Shown in pieces: positions 29,779-38,768 of a stretch of 64,000 bases of DNA (its first letter is position 1; the number at the start of each line of letters is the position of its first letter). Source of the stretch: Rhizobium sp. (GTDB lineage: Bacteria; Pseudomonadota; Alphaproteobacteria; Rhizobiales; Rhizobiaceae); contig JAHHDR010000025.1 of NCBI GenBank assembly GCA_019739215.1, forward strand, positions 72,959 through 136,958. Direction: 5' to 3'. The position numbers and the translations under genes were made by a program. The notes below the pieces were generated by a model. That model saw only the letters and a list, made by a program, of their open reading frames with translations, was not told the DNA's origin and searched no databases.

Positions 29779-30543
29779 TCAGAAGCCGTCGCGCCCGCGG
29801 AAGCGGCGTTGGTAGTCCGCATCATAAAGGGCGCTTTCCCGAAATCCGTCAGCAGCCAGCCCCGGCCCGACGAGAATCAGCGCGGTCCGCTCGATCGGAT
29901 CCGCCGCAACCAGCGCCTCGATCGTCGCAAGCGTTGCCCTGACGATCCGCTCGTCGGGCCAACTGGCCTTGACCACGATCGCCACAGGGCAATCCCCGCC
30001 ATAGAGCGGGGTGAGTTCGGCCACCACCTGCGGCAGCGCATGGATGGCGAGGTGGATCGCAAGTGTCGCGCCAGACTGACCGAAGACCGCCAGCGTCTCA
30101 CTGTTCGGCATTGGCGATGCCCGGCCGGAAACGCGGGTCAGGACGAGGCTTTGGGCAATGCCCGGAATGGTCAGTTCCCGCCCCAGCGCAGCCGCCGCGG
30201 CCGCGAAGGATGGCACGCCGGGCGTCATCGTATAGGCGATGCCATTGCGCTCGAGCCGTCGTATCTGCTCCGCCACCGCACTCCAGACCGAGACGTCGCC
30301 GGAATGCAGCCGGGCCACGTCATGGCCGCTCGCCGCCGCCATCAGGTACTCGGCCTCGATCTCGTCGAGCGACATCGGCGCCGTGTCGACGATGCGCGCT
30401 CCTGGCGGGCAATATTGCAGGATTTCGGGCGATACGATCGAGCCCGCATGCAGGCACACTGGGCACGCTCCGATGAGCCTGGCGCCACGAACCGTGATCA
30501 GGTCGGCGGCCCCCGGCCCCGCACCGATGAAATGTACCTTCAT
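29779..30543 (-). CDS. cobM: Precorrin-4 C11-methyltransferase CobM
   Basis: 254 residues. CobM adds a methyl group from S-adenosylmethionine at C11 of precorrin-4 in the aerobic cobalamin route. The TP-methylase fold is clear: [20 protein letters not shown] at the start, [47 protein letters not shown]. The start ATG is 4 bases after the cobL stop, so the two are in one transcript. CobE, often between cobM and cobL elsewhere, is absent here. Confidence 0.93.
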   Translation of the reverse strand: MKVHFIGAGPGAADLITVRGARLIGACPVCLHAGSIVSPEILQYCPPGARIVDTAPMSLDEIEAEYLMAAASGHDVARLHSGDVSVWSAVAEQIRRLERNGIAYTMTPGVPSFAAAAAALGRELTIPGIAQSLVLTRVSGRASPMPNSETLAVFGQSGATLAIHLAIHALPQVVAELTPLYGGDCPVAIVVKASWPDERIVRATLATIEALVAADPIERTALILVGPGLAADGFRESALYDADYQRRFRGRDGF

Positions 30544-30547
30544 GGTC

Positions 30548-31777
30548 TCAATCCTTCTTGACCCAGGTCCACTGGGTGACGGGCATGGCCGGCCGCCAGC
30601 CCTGCATGCTGCCGACGGGTGCGGCACGGGCGATCTCCATGCGGACCAGCGATCCGCCGAGCCGGGCCTGCAGCGGCAGGAGAACAGCCTCCATTTCAAG
30701 CGTCACGGCGTTGGCGACGAGCCGGCCGCCGGGACCAAGTGCCGCCATCGCCGCATCCATCACCCCCGCTTCGCTGCCACCGCCGCCGATGAATATGGCA
30801 TCCGGCTGCGGCAATCCCGAAAGCGCCATCGGCGCAGAACCTGTCACCACCCGGAGACCCGGAACACCGAAGCTGGAGGCATTCCGCGCGATCCGCTCGG
30901 CCCTTGCCGTGTCCGCTTCAATGGCGATGGCGCGCATCGCCGGATTGGCCAGCATCCATTCGATCGAGATCGAACCCGAACCACCGCCGATGTCCCAGAG
31001 CAGTTCTCCCCGCCGCGGCGCCAGCGCCGACAACGTCACGGCGCGGATTTCGCGCTTGGTGATCTGCCCGTCATGCTCGAACAACCCATCGTCGATCCCC
31101 GAGGCGAGCGGAATCATGCGGGCATCGGGACCGGCATGGACGTCGATCGCGCAGACATTCAGCGGGTTGACGGACTGCAGGTCGAAGCTCGCCGCCCGGT
31201 GATGCGTGACCCGCTCGCCTTCGCCGCCCAGCGCCTCCAGCACAGTAAGCCGAGACTGACCGAATCCGTTGCCCGTCATCAGGGCTGCCAATTGCCCCGG
31301 CCCCTGTTCGTCCGAGGTCAGGGTGATGATCCGGGCACCTGGCTGGAGATGCGGACGCACCAGATCGATCGGGCGACCGTGAAGCGAAACCAGCGCGGTG
31401 TCCTGGATCGGCCAGCCCAGCCGTGAGGCAGCGAGGCTGAAGGAGGACGGCGCCGGTATCGTGTGTATCTCGGTGGGGTCGATGCTGCGGACCAGCGTGG
31501 CGCCCATGCCGAAATGGAATGGGTCCCCCGACGCCAGAACACAAACATTGCGCCCGCGCGCCGCCTTGATGACGTCGACCGACCGCTCGATCGGCGACAA
31601 CCATCGATGTCTCTCTCCGGTGACAAGTCCCGAGGCCAGTTCGAGATGGCGGGCGCCTCCGCAGACCAGTTCGGCGGCCGAGATCCGCCCCTTGGCCGCG
31701 TCGCCGAGCCCGGCTATACCGTCCTCGCCGATACCGACAATGGTGAGCCACGGCGATAATTTGACAGGTTCAACCAT
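30548..31777 (-). CDS. cobL: Precorrin-6Y C5,15-methyltransferase (decarboxylating) CobL
   Basis: 409 residues with both halves of the bifunctional enzyme. The N-terminal CbiE-like TP-methylase domain has [14 protein letters not shown] and [15 protein letters not shown]. The C-terminal CbiT-like domain has the Rossmann SAM-binding segment [17 protein letters not shown] and [14 protein letters not shown]. It methylates C5 and C15 and decarboxylates the acetate at C12. The start ATG at 31777 lies inside the same CATG as the cobK start on the other strand, leaving no space between the divergent genes. Confidence 0.93.
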   Translation of the reverse strand: MVEPVKLSPWLTIVGIGEDGIAGLGDAAKGRISAAELVCGGARHLELASGLVTGERHRWLSPIERSVDVIKAARGRNVCVLASGDPFHFGMGATLVRSIDPTEIHTIPAPSSFSLAASRLGWPIQDTALVSLHGRPIDLVRPHLQPGARIITLTSDEQGPGQLAALMTGNGFGQSRLTVLEALGGEGERVTHHRAASFDLQSVNPLNVCAIDVHAGPDARMIPLASGIDDGLFEHDGQITKREIRAVTLSALAPRRGELLWDIGGGSGSISIEWMLANPAMRAIAIEADTARAERIARNASSFGVPGLRVVTGSAPMALSGLPQPDAIFIGGGGSEAGVMDAAMAALGPGGRLVANAVTLEMEAVLLPLQARLGGSLVRMEIARAAPVGSMQGWRPAMPVTQWTWVKKD

Positions 31778-32546
31778 GACCGCGCACCGTATCCTGATCC
31801 TTGGAGGAACGACAGAGGCCCGCCGGCTGGCGGAGCGGCTGGCGCAGCGCGACGACATTGCGGCGACCATATCGCTTGCCGGGCGCACCAGCGACCCCAT
31901 TCCGCTGCCCCTGCCAACGCGAAACGGGGGTTTCGGCGGGGTCGACGGGCTCGTTGATTACCTGGCTAAGGAAAGCATTGATTTGATCGTCGACGCCACC
32001 CACCCTTTTGCCGAGCAGATCTCCGCCAACGCTGCCAAAGCGGCTGCTGTCAGCGGTGTGAAGATCTTTGCGCTCCGGCGGCCGACCTGGGATCAGGTCG
32101 AGGGCGACTGCTGGACCCGTGTGGCGGATGTCGGCGCGGCGGTCATAGCGCTCGGAGAAACACCGCGTACCGTCTTTCTTGCAATTGGCAGGCAGGAAGC
32201 CGGACGATTTGCCGCCGCCCCGCAGCACGACTACCTCGTCCGTAGCGTCGACCCGGTCGAGCCACCGCTGGCCGTGCCGCGCTGCCGCTACATCCTGACG
32301 ACGGGTCCCTTCAGGGAGGCCGATGAATGCCGACTGCTTGAGGAAAACCACGTCGACGCCGTCGTGGCCAAGAATTCCGGCGGCAGCGCAACCTATGGCA
32401 AGATCGCCGCCGCGCGCCGGCTCGGCATCGAGGTCATCATGGTCGAGCGCCCCCGGCAGCCGGGCATCGAGGCCGTCGCCTCGGTCGAAGCGGCGCTGAC
32501 GCTCATCGATCAACGCCGGTCCCCGGCATGGGAGCGTGGCGAATAG
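31776..32546 (+). CDS. cobK: Precorrin-6A reductase CobK
   Basis: 256 residues. CobK reduces precorrin-6A with NADPH. Family markers: ILILGGTTEARRLAERLA at the N-terminus, LIVDATHPFAEQISANA near residue 75, ILTTGPFREAD and VVAKNSGGSATYGKI toward the C-terminus. It is the only cob gene here on the plus strand, wedged between cobL and cobJ: its ATG overlaps the cobL ATG and its last 37 bases overlap the end of cobJ. Confidence 0.93.
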   Translation: MTAHRILILGGTTEARRLAERLAQRDDIAATISLAGRTSDPIPLPLPTRNGGFGGVDGLVDYLAKESIDLIVDATHPFAEQISANAAKAAAVSGVKIFALRRPTWDQVEGDCWTRVADVGAAVIALGETPRTVFLAIGRQEAGRFAAAPQHDYLVRSVDPVEPPLAVPRCRYILTTGPFREADECRLLEENHVDAVVAKNSGGSATYGKIAAARRLGIEVIMVERPRQPGIEAVASVEAALTLIDQRRSPAWERGE

Positions 32547-33289
32547 ACCAGGTCGGGCAGGTTCGGCCGCGCGATGACGCGGGTCTCCGGTGAACCGATC
32601 ATGACGCAGGTCGCCATGTCCGCCATGGCCGGGTCGGCCTGCGAGAGCGGTACCACAACGATCCTTTCATCAGGGCGTCCGGCTGCACGCCCGAATATGA
32701 CAGGCACCGTTCCCGGCAGCACGTCCTTGAGAATGTCGAAAGCCTTGCCTAGTTGCCACGGTCGGGCCTTCGAAATCGGATTGTATAGCGCGATCACCAG
32801 TCCGGCCTCGGCCACCAGCCTCAGCCTGCGGGTGATCACCTCCCAGGGCTTGAGATTGTCGGAGAGCGACATGGCGCAGAAATCATGGCCGAGCGGCGCG
32901 CCCGCCCGGGCTGCGACGGCCAGCATCGCCGTCACGCCCGGTGTCACCACCAGTTCGACGTCCCGCCATTCCGCCGGTCCCGCGTCGATCGCTTCGCAGA
33001 CCGCAGCCGCCATGGCGAACACGCCCGGGTCACCGCCCGAAACGACAGCGACGTTCATGCCGGCCGCAGCGCGCCCCAGCGCGGCGCTCGCGCGATCGAG
33101 TTCCTCGCGGTTGTCGGACGCGATCTTTCGCTGATCGCTGCGCAGCGACAGACGGTCGAGATAGGGAAAATAGCCGAAAAATTCTTCCGCGCGCTCGACT
33201 GCCCGCTGCGCTTCCGGCGTCATCTGGTCGGGATTGCCCGGACCTGTGCCAATGACATAGAGGGTCCCGCTCACGGCCTTGCCTTCCAT
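32510..33289 (-). CDS. cobJ: Precorrin-3B C17-methyltransferase CobJ
   Basis: 259 residues; ring-contraction methyltransferase of the aerobic pathway. TP-methylase motifs: LYVIGTGPGNPDQMTPEA, VAVVSGGDPGVFAMAA near residue 80, VVTPGVTAMLAVAARAGAPL, and ALYNPISKARPWQL. The ATG at 33289 overlaps the cobI end by 19 bases; a GTG five codons in (VSGTLYVIG) would reduce the overlap. The 3' end converges with cobK. Confidence 0.93.
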   Translation of the reverse strand: MEGKAVSGTLYVIGTGPGNPDQMTPEAQRAVERAEEFFGYFPYLDRLSLRSDQRKIASDNREELDRASAALGRAAAGMNVAVVSGGDPGVFAMAAAVCEAIDAGPAEWRDVELVVTPGVTAMLAVAARAGAPLGHDFCAMSLSDNLKPWEVITRRLRLVAEAGLVIALYNPISKARPWQLGKAFDILKDVLPGTVPVIFGRAAGRPDERIVVVPLSQADPAMADMATCVMIGSPETRVIARPNLPDLVYSPRSHAGDRR

Positions 33290-34008
33290 CCGGGGACCAG
33301 CACGATGGAAAAATACGGCGCATCGTCGTCGGCCTTGGACGCGAGAGGCATCATCCTCGTATTGGCCATGGTGCCGCGCTCGACATAGATCGCGTCATTG
33401 ATGCGCCCGGTCTCGGCGAGCGCGCGGCGGATCTTCGGCAGGTTGCGGCCGACCTTCATGATGACTGCCGCCTCGGTGTCGTTTAGCCGGCGAACAAGTT
33501 GGTCCTCGTCCATTGTTCCCGGCAGAACCGACAGCACGTCGTCTCCCTGTACGATCGGCAGACCAGCTTGCGACCAGCAGCCCGACATCGCGGTGACCCC
33601 CGGGATCACGTCCGCGGCATAGCGCTTGGCGAGCCGCACATGCAGGTGCATGTAGGAGCCATAGAACAGCGGGTCGCCCTCGGAGAGCACGACCACGGTG
33701 CGACCGGCGTCGAGGTGACCGGCAATCGCCGTCGTCGAGGCCTCGTAAAAGCCGGTGACCTGGTCGACATATTCGGGTTGCGCCCTGTGGATCTCGGTCG
33801 TCACGGGATAGTAGAGCGGAAGTTCGATCACGCTCTCCCGTACCATGCCCTCGACTATGCCGCGACCGTTGCCGCGCCGGCCTTCCTTGGCGAACCAGGC
33901 GAGCACATCGGCGCTTCCAATTGCCTTCACCGCCTTTACGGTGAGCAGTTCGGGATCGCCGGGCCCTGTGCCCACGCCGATCAGGCGTCCAGTCGATACG
34001 GCACTCAC
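33271..34008 (-). CDS. cobI: Precorrin-2 C20-methyltransferase CobI
   Basis: 245 residues. TP-methylase fold: LIGVGTGPGDPELLTVKAV at the N-terminus, VVVLSEGDPLFYGSYMHL near residue 100, DVIPGVTAMSGCWSQAGLP, and AVIMKVGRNLPKIRRAL. CobI methylates precorrin-2 at C20 at the entry to the cobalamin branch. It overlaps cobH by 4 bases upstream and cobJ by 19 bases downstream, indicating coupled translation in cobF-G-H-I-J. Confidence 0.94.
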   Translation of the reverse strand: MSAVSTGRLIGVGTGPGDPELLTVKAVKAIGSADVLAWFAKEGRRGNGRGIVEGMVRESVIELPLYYPVTTEIHRAQPEYVDQVTGFYEASTTAIAGHLDAGRTVVVLSEGDPLFYGSYMHLHVRLAKRYAADVIPGVTAMSGCWSQAGLPIVQGDDVLSVLPGTMDEDQLVRRLNDTEAAVIMKVGRNLPKIRRALAETGRINDAIYVERGTMANTRMMPLASKADDDAPYFSIVLVPGWKARP

Positions 34009-34640
34009 AGGCCCTGCCTCGCGAGCGAATTGAGCGCTGCCGCCGTCATGGCGCTGCCGCCGAGGCGTCCACGGACGATGGCATAGGGCACGCCATAGGA
34101 ATTTTCAGCCAGGGCCGCCTTCGATTCGGCGGCGCCGACGAAGCCGACCGGCATGCCGAGGATCGCGGCGGGCTTCGGAACGGCGCCGTCGCGCAGCAGT
34201 TCAAGCAGATAGAACAGTGCGGTCGGCGCGTTGCCGATCGCGACCACCGAACCGGCCATGCGCTCGCCCCAGAGCCGGATGGCAGCAGCCGAACGGGTAT
34301 TGCCGATGTCACGGGCGATACCGGCCGTGCGCGGATCCCGCAACGTGCAGATCACCGCGTTGTCGGCCGGCAGGCGCACGGCGGTCACGCCATGGACCAC
34401 CATGTTGGCGTCGCAGAAGATCGGTGCGCCGCCGGCAAGCGCCGCGCGCGCGGCATCCACAAAACCCGGTGCGAACTCAAAATGCTGCGCGGCATCGACA
34501 GAACCGGCGGCATGGACCATGCGGACCGCCATGTCGGCCTCCGCCTCGGTGAACCGGGCGAGATCGGCCTCGGCCCGGATGATCGCGAAGGACTGCTCGT
34601 AGATTGCGTTGCCGTCGCGAATGTAATCGTATTCGGTCAT
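34005..34640 (-). CDS. cobH: Precorrin-8X methylmutase CobH
   Basis: 211 residues; moves the C11 methyl to C12 to give hydrogenobyrinate. Family features: YIRDGNAIYEQSFAIIRAEA at the N-terminus, RMVHAAGSVDAAQHFEF with the catalytic His, IFCDANMVVHGVTAVRLP, IGNAPTALFYLLEL and GMPVGFVGAAESKAAL. It overlaps cobG and cobI by 4 bases each. Confidence 0.94.
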   Translation of the reverse strand: MTEYDYIRDGNAIYEQSFAIIRAEADLARFTEAEADMAVRMVHAAGSVDAAQHFEFAPGFVDAARAALAGGAPIFCDANMVVHGVTAVRLPADNAVICTLRDPRTAGIARDIGNTRSAAAIRLWGERMAGSVVAIGNAPTALFYLLELLRDGAVPKPAAILGMPVGFVGAAESKAALAENSYGVPYAIVRGRLGGSAMTAAALNSLARQGL

Positions 34641-36031
34641 TGTCCGTCCAGTGTCAGGGCCGCAACCAGCCGCGCCGGCCCCAGTCTTCCAAGGCAGTCG
34701 CTGACGGTTTCGCCCGCTTCCTTAGCGCCTGCGACGAGCGACGCAAGTCTCACAAGCGCAATTTCGAGGTCATTTGTGGCAATGTAGAGCGCCGGCTGGC
34801 CCGAGGCCGCGCCATTTACGACAAGGCCGTAGCCTGATGGCGCACCCGCCAGTGTCAGGGCTGTCGCGGCAGGATGGGCGCACCCCTTGGGGCAGCCTGA
34901 CAGATGCAATGTGATCGAGCCGTCGAGGATTGCGGGCGCCTTGCCTGCTGCGAGATCGGCCGCCGCGCGCGTGTCGAAATGTGCGGAGGCACAGCCCATC
35001 GTTCCCGCGCAGAGGGCGATATTGGCGCGCGGTTCCGTCTCCGATGTCCAGAATCCGAACTTGCGTGCCGCAGCCTCAGCCCGCAGCAACTGGCCATAAT
35101 GCAGTCCGGTCAGGATCAGGCCATGCCCGCGGCAGAGGCGGATGTCGGAAATGCCTAGCATTTCAACCGCATCGAGCAAATTGATCATGTCGGCGGCACG
35201 CGCCTGACGGTAGGGAAGCGCGAGCCCCAAAACCCAGTTGTCGTGACCGAGATTTGATGGATCGGCGGCGGACGACGGCGGAACTCCAAGCTGCTCGAAA
35301 CCGAGGATGGGACGGGCTGTCGCCGGGATTCTGACACCGGCTGCGGTCGGATCGAACAATCCGTCGAGTGTTTCCGGTTCGATGTCCCTGCCCCGCGCCG
35401 CCGGCCCGATTGCGGCAATTGCCCGCAGCACCCGCAACACCGCCTCTGCCGCCTTTTCCCAATCGACCAGCGCAACACCGCGCGCGGATCGGTTGGTGCC
35501 GCCGACCGCAAGCATCATACGCTCGCGGTCGATCGCCGTCAGCCGGACATCGGCCGTGACCGCGCCGAGATTCGCCCGGCCGCCACCATCCACGATGACA
35601 GCGAGTTTCGGCGCGAGAGCAAGGCCCGCCATGCTGTCGGCCACCAGCCGCCGGATGTCGTCGGCGATGGGTCGCGGGTCGATCCAGGCGTCGGGATCGA
35701 TACCGGCCAGAGCGGGAACCTCGACCATCACACCACTGGCCGGCACGATGCCGGCATCGAGGATCGCCTGTTCGAGAGGCTCGACCGTGGCTGGCCGCAG
35801 ACCGCGAATCTGCAAGCTGCCGCGCGCAGTGATCTCGATAATGCCATTTCCGAAGGCCGACGCCGCCTGGGCCACCGCCCGCATCTGGGCCAGCGTCAGC
35901 CGACAATCATCGGTGCGGAACCTAGCGAGCAGCCCGTCTCCCGTCGGCATCGGAACACCAAGGGTCGGGCAGATGCCGCGCCGCATAGTCGATATGTCGC
36001 TTCGAGGTCCGGCAACCGCCTGAACTGTCAT
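34637..36031 (-). CDS. cobG: Precorrin-3B synthase CobG
   Basis: 464 residues; an oxygen-dependent enzyme that marks the aerobic cobalamin route. It belongs to the sulfite/nitrite reductase fold: ferredoxin-like half (QAASAFGNGIIEITARGSLQ near residue 45), then the 4Fe-4S ligands in the C-terminal half as CAGTMGC (C-x5-C) and, after about 30 residues, SGCPKGC (C-x3-C). It begins 71 bases after the cobF stop. Confidence 0.93.
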   Translation of the reverse strand: MTVQAVAGPRSDISTMRRGICPTLGVPMPTGDGLLARFRTDDCRLTLAQMRAVAQAASAFGNGIIEITARGSLQIRGLRPATVEPLEQAILDAGIVPASGVMVEVPALAGIDPDAWIDPRPIADDIRRLVADSMAGLALAPKLAVIVDGGGRANLGAVTADVRLTAIDRERMMLAVGGTNRSARGVALVDWEKAAEAVLRVLRAIAAIGPAARGRDIEPETLDGLFDPTAAGVRIPATARPILGFEQLGVPPSSAADPSNLGHDNWVLGLALPYRQARAADMINLLDAVEMLGISDIRLCRGHGLILTGLHYGQLLRAEAAARKFGFWTSETEPRANIALCAGTMGCASAHFDTRAAADLAAGKAPAILDGSITLHLSGCPKGCAHPAATALTLAGAPSGYGLVVNGAASGQPALYIATNDLEIALVRLASLVAGAKEAGETVSDCLGRLGPARLVAALTLDGQ

Positions 36032-36102
36032 GGCTTACCCCAGAATATGGCTCCGACTAGACGCCTTCTGGCGCCGCCGGGCAAGCGACGCCTTGCGCAC
36101 GG

Positions 36103-36876
36103 TCAAGGCGCATCGAAGTCGCGCCCCTTACGAAGTAGATAAATGTCCATGATCCATCCCATGGCCTCGCGCGCCTTGCTTCGGACCTGCAGGATTTCGG
36201 CCGATTTCTCGCCCAGCTTGCCGGAAATCGTGATTTCGTCCGATGTTCCGAGATAGGCGCCCCAGTAGATCATCGCATCCGGATCGTCGATGCCGGCAAA
36301 GGCCTGCTCGCCGTCGAGCATGACCGCGACCGTTTCGCTCCGTGCCGGGAACGTGTCCTTCAGCCGCCGTCCGGTTGTGATCTCGACCGGTTTGCCGACA
36401 GTGTTAAGCGGTATCCTGTGCGCCGCGCACAGGGCCTGCAGGCTGGTGATGCCGGGAATGACCGATGTCTCGAACTCGACGGTGCCCAGCGCCTTGACCC
36501 GGTCCAGAATGCGGATGGTCGAATCGTAGAGCATCGGGTCCCCCCAGACAAGGAAGGCGCCCGTCTGGCCGGGCCCAAGTTCGCGCGCGAGCAGGCTGGC
36601 ATGAACTTCGGCAAGCGCTGCGTGCCACGCATCGACGCTCTGATTGTAGGTACGGTCGGCAGTCTGCCGTTGCGGAACTGCGAATTCGACCACGCGGCAC
36701 GCCGGATTGGTAACGTAGCGGGCGATGATCTCCCGCCGGACATCGGCGAGCTCGGCCTTGTCAGGGCCCTTGGTCGGCACGAACAGAACGCTCGCGGCAT
36801 TGAGGGTGTTGATGGCCTGGATCGTCATATGCTCGGGGTTGCCCGAACCAATGCCGACGATGGATATGTTACGCAT
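36103..36876 (-). CDS. cobF: Precorrin-6A synthase (deacetylating) CobF
   Basis: 257 residues. CobF methylates C1 of precorrin-5 with loss of the extruded acetyl group, a step specific to the aerobic pathway. TP-methylase motifs: ISIVGIGSGNPEHMTIQA, FLVWGDPMLYDSTIRI, VIPGITSLQALCAAHRIPL. I chose the ATG at 36876 (MRNISIVGIG); an extended open frame upstream would add about 68 residues with no homology. It is the promoter-proximal gene of the cob block, divergent from nadK (163-base gap). No cobalamin riboswitch is visible in that gap. Confidence 0.93.
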   Translation of the reverse strand: MRNISIVGIGSGNPEHMTIQAINTLNAASVLFVPTKGPDKAELADVRREIIARYVTNPACRVVEFAVPQRQTADRTYNQSVDAWHAALAEVHASLLARELGPGQTGAFLVWGDPMLYDSTIRILDRVKALGTVEFETSVIPGITSLQALCAAHRIPLNTVGKPVEITTGRRLKDTFPARSETVAVMLDGEQAFAGIDDPDAMIYWGAYLGTSDEITISGKLGEKSAEILQVRSKAREAMGWIMDIYLLRKGRDFDAP

Positions 36877-37039
36877 GGCGTCGTTCCTGTTGGCCGCAGG
36901 ATAGCGGCTCGCTCGCCGGCGTCCATGCCCTGTTGCGCCATGTTGCGTCAAACGCAAACAAGGGGATCGCGAGGGCTTTTGATGGCTGGGTTTTTGCTGT
37001 AGCAGTTGCACCCCCGGGCCAACAAGCGATCGAGTATCC

Positions 37040-37813
37040 ATGCCACGCCAGTTTCGATCCATTGCGTTCGCCGCTTCCAATGCCGACGACGCGCAGGCGG
37101 CGCTCGCGGTCCTGTCCGCACGCTATGAGAATGTCGCCATCGATGATGCTGATGTGATCATAGCACTCGGCGGCGATGGCTTCGTGCTGCAGATGTTGCA
37201 CCGGACCATGAATTCCGGCAAGCAGGTCTACGGCATGAATCGCGGCTCGGTCGGCTTCCTGATGAACGAATACTCGCCGGACAACCTGCTTGAGCGCGTC
37301 CGCAGCGCGGTGGAAAACTCCATCCATCCGCTCAAGATGGAAACCGAGGACCAGTGGGGCGGCACCCGCATCGAATATGCCATCAACGAAGTGTCGGTCT
37401 TCAGGCAGTCCTACCAGGCAGCCAAACTCAAGGTCCGGGTCGACGGCCAAGAGCGGATCGCGGAACTGATCTGCGACGGCCTGCTCCTGTCGACGCCGGC
37501 TGGATCGACGGCATACAATTTTTCCGCCCATGGCCCGATACTGCCGCTCGAGGCACAACTGCTGGCACTGACCCCGATTTCGGCATTCCGACCCCGCCGC
37601 TGGCGCGGCGCGCTGTTGCCCGACAGGGTTCAGGTCGACATCGAGGTGCTCGAATCCGGCAAGCGTCCGGTCAACGCGGTCGCCGACCATGACGAGGTGA
37701 AGTCGGTCATTCGCGTCTCGATTAAGCAGTCGAAGGACGATACCGCCTGGCTGCTCTCCGATCCAGACCACTCATGGTCGGACCGGATCCTCGCCGAGCA
37801 GTTTCTCGACTGA
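37040..37813 (+). CDS. nadK: NAD kinase
   Basis: 257 residues, normal for rhizobial enzymes. It phosphorylates NAD to NADP. Key motifs are visible: VIIALGGDGFVLQ with the GGDG loop near residue 45, GMNRGSVGFLMNEY, YAINEVSVFR (NE motif), and LLLSTPAGSTAYNFSAHGP. The C-terminal HDEVKSV segment is also family-typical. It is monocistronic between divergent cobF and the GntR gene. Confidence 0.95.
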   Translation: MPRQFRSIAFAASNADDAQAALAVLSARYENVAIDDADVIIALGGDGFVLQMLHRTMNSGKQVYGMNRGSVGFLMNEYSPDNLLERVRSAVENSIHPLKMETEDQWGGTRIEYAINEVSVFRQSYQAAKLKVRVDGQERIAELICDGLLLSTPAGSTAYNFSAHGPILPLEAQLLALTPISAFRPRRWRGALLPDRVQVDIEVLESGKRPVNAVADHDEVKSVIRVSIKQSKDDTAWLLSDPDHSWSDRILAEQFLD

Positions 37814-37906
37814 CGGACATCTGTCGCATTTATGCAGCACCGTGGGCCTCCGTTCCCCGCAAATCGTCGGGGAATGGACCTGTCGCAACTGGCGCGCACC
37901 GGGTTT

Positions 37907-37962
37907 GTGATATATCACCGCGCAACCTGTCAGAATGCGACACGCGCAGCTCTGATATATCA
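37907..37962. promoter_or_regulatory. Two TGATATATCA palindromes upstream of the GntR regulator (probable operator)
   Basis: A perfect 12-base palindrome GTGATATATCAC at 37907-37918 and a second TGATATATCA at 37953-37962, both followed by CCG, stand 45 bases apart centre to centre. The second ends 5 bases before the ribosome site of the GntR gene. Palindromes of this size are typical targets of dimeric GntR/FadR proteins, so autoregulation is the simplest reading. Confidence 0.65.
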
Positions 37963-37978
37963 CCGTCGGAGAAATTGC

Positions 37979-38644
37979 TTGGCTGAATCCACCGAGTCAC
38001 ATAGCCGCCTCGCCTATCTTCGTCTCGAAAGCCTGATCGTCACGCTTAAGCTGGCGCCGGCCTCCATGGTGACGGAAAAGGAACTGATCGCACTTGCAGG
38101 CCTGGGTCGTACACCGGTTCGCGAAGCGATACAGAAGCTCGAATGGCAGGGACTGATTGCCGTGCGTCCCCGGGCGGGTCTGCAGGTCACCGCGCTCGAC
38201 CCGTCGCATCCCGACATGATCTACCAGGCACGCCGGCAGCTGGAGCCGCTCGCGGCACGGCTCGTCGCCGGGCACATTGACGACGGCGCGAGGCAGGCGC
38301 TGATCGTCTGCGCCAAGTCGATGACAGAATGTTCCGTCACCGGCGACAAGCCGGGCTTCCTGGACGCGGACAAGCTCTTCGACGAGATCATAGAGCGGGC
38401 CTGCCCAAATCCGTTCCTGATACAGTCACTCTCCGCCCTGCAGACCCACGCGAGACGCTACTGGTTTCACGTCGCCGATGACAGGGCGCTCGACATGTCG
38501 GTCAACCTTCACGTCAAGGTGATCCGTGCCCTGCTGCAGAAGGACGCGGACGGTGCCGAAAGCGCGATGCTGGAACTGATCGAGGGAATGGCGGCTCCCT
38601 CGTTGCAGCAAGGCAGCCAGGTTGACGGGCAGGACGCATTGTAA
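37979..38644 (+). CDS. GntR family regulator, FadR/VanR (FCD) subgroup
   Basis: 221 residues from a TTG at 37979. This start is preferred over an ATG at 37832 because a GGAGA site lies 7 bases upstream, the extra 49 residues have no domain character, and two likely operator palindromes would otherwise fall inside the coding region. The N-terminal winged helix contains VTEKELIALAGLGRTPVREAIQKLEWQGL. The C-terminal all-helical FCD ligand domain has the LEPLAARLVAGH and FHVADDRALDMSVNLHVKVIRAL His-bearing segments. It probably controls itself and the MFS gene 124 bases downstream. Ligand unknown. Confidence 0.85.
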   Translation: MAESTESHSRLAYLRLESLIVTLKLAPASMVTEKELIALAGLGRTPVREAIQKLEWQGLIAVRPRAGLQVTALDPSHPDMIYQARRQLEPLAARLVAGHIDDGARQALIVCAKSMTECSVTGDKPGFLDADKLFDEIIERACPNPFLIQSLSALQTHARRYWFHVADDRALDMSVNLHVKVIRALLQKDADGAESAMLELIEGMAAPSLQQGSQVDGQDAL

Positions 38645-38768
38645 ACAGCTAATTTTTCGTCACGGCCGCTGTGAGGCCATTGAAATCTCCCCCCGGGCCG
38701 TCTTTATAGCGTCTGTCCGGGGGAACCGTTTGTCCGGAGGCGATCCCGATGAACGGAAAGAGAATCTG

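Noticed and set aside
36877..37039. Cobalamin riboswitch upstream of cobF
   Set aside because: I looked for the conserved B12-box type sequence and a matching fold in the 163 bases before cobF and in the cobF-cobG gap and saw neither.
37832..37978. N-terminal extension of the GntR regulator from the ATG at 37832
   Set aside because: The 49 extra residues have no domain, no good ribosome site, and would contain two perfect palindromes; the TTG at 37979 is better supported.
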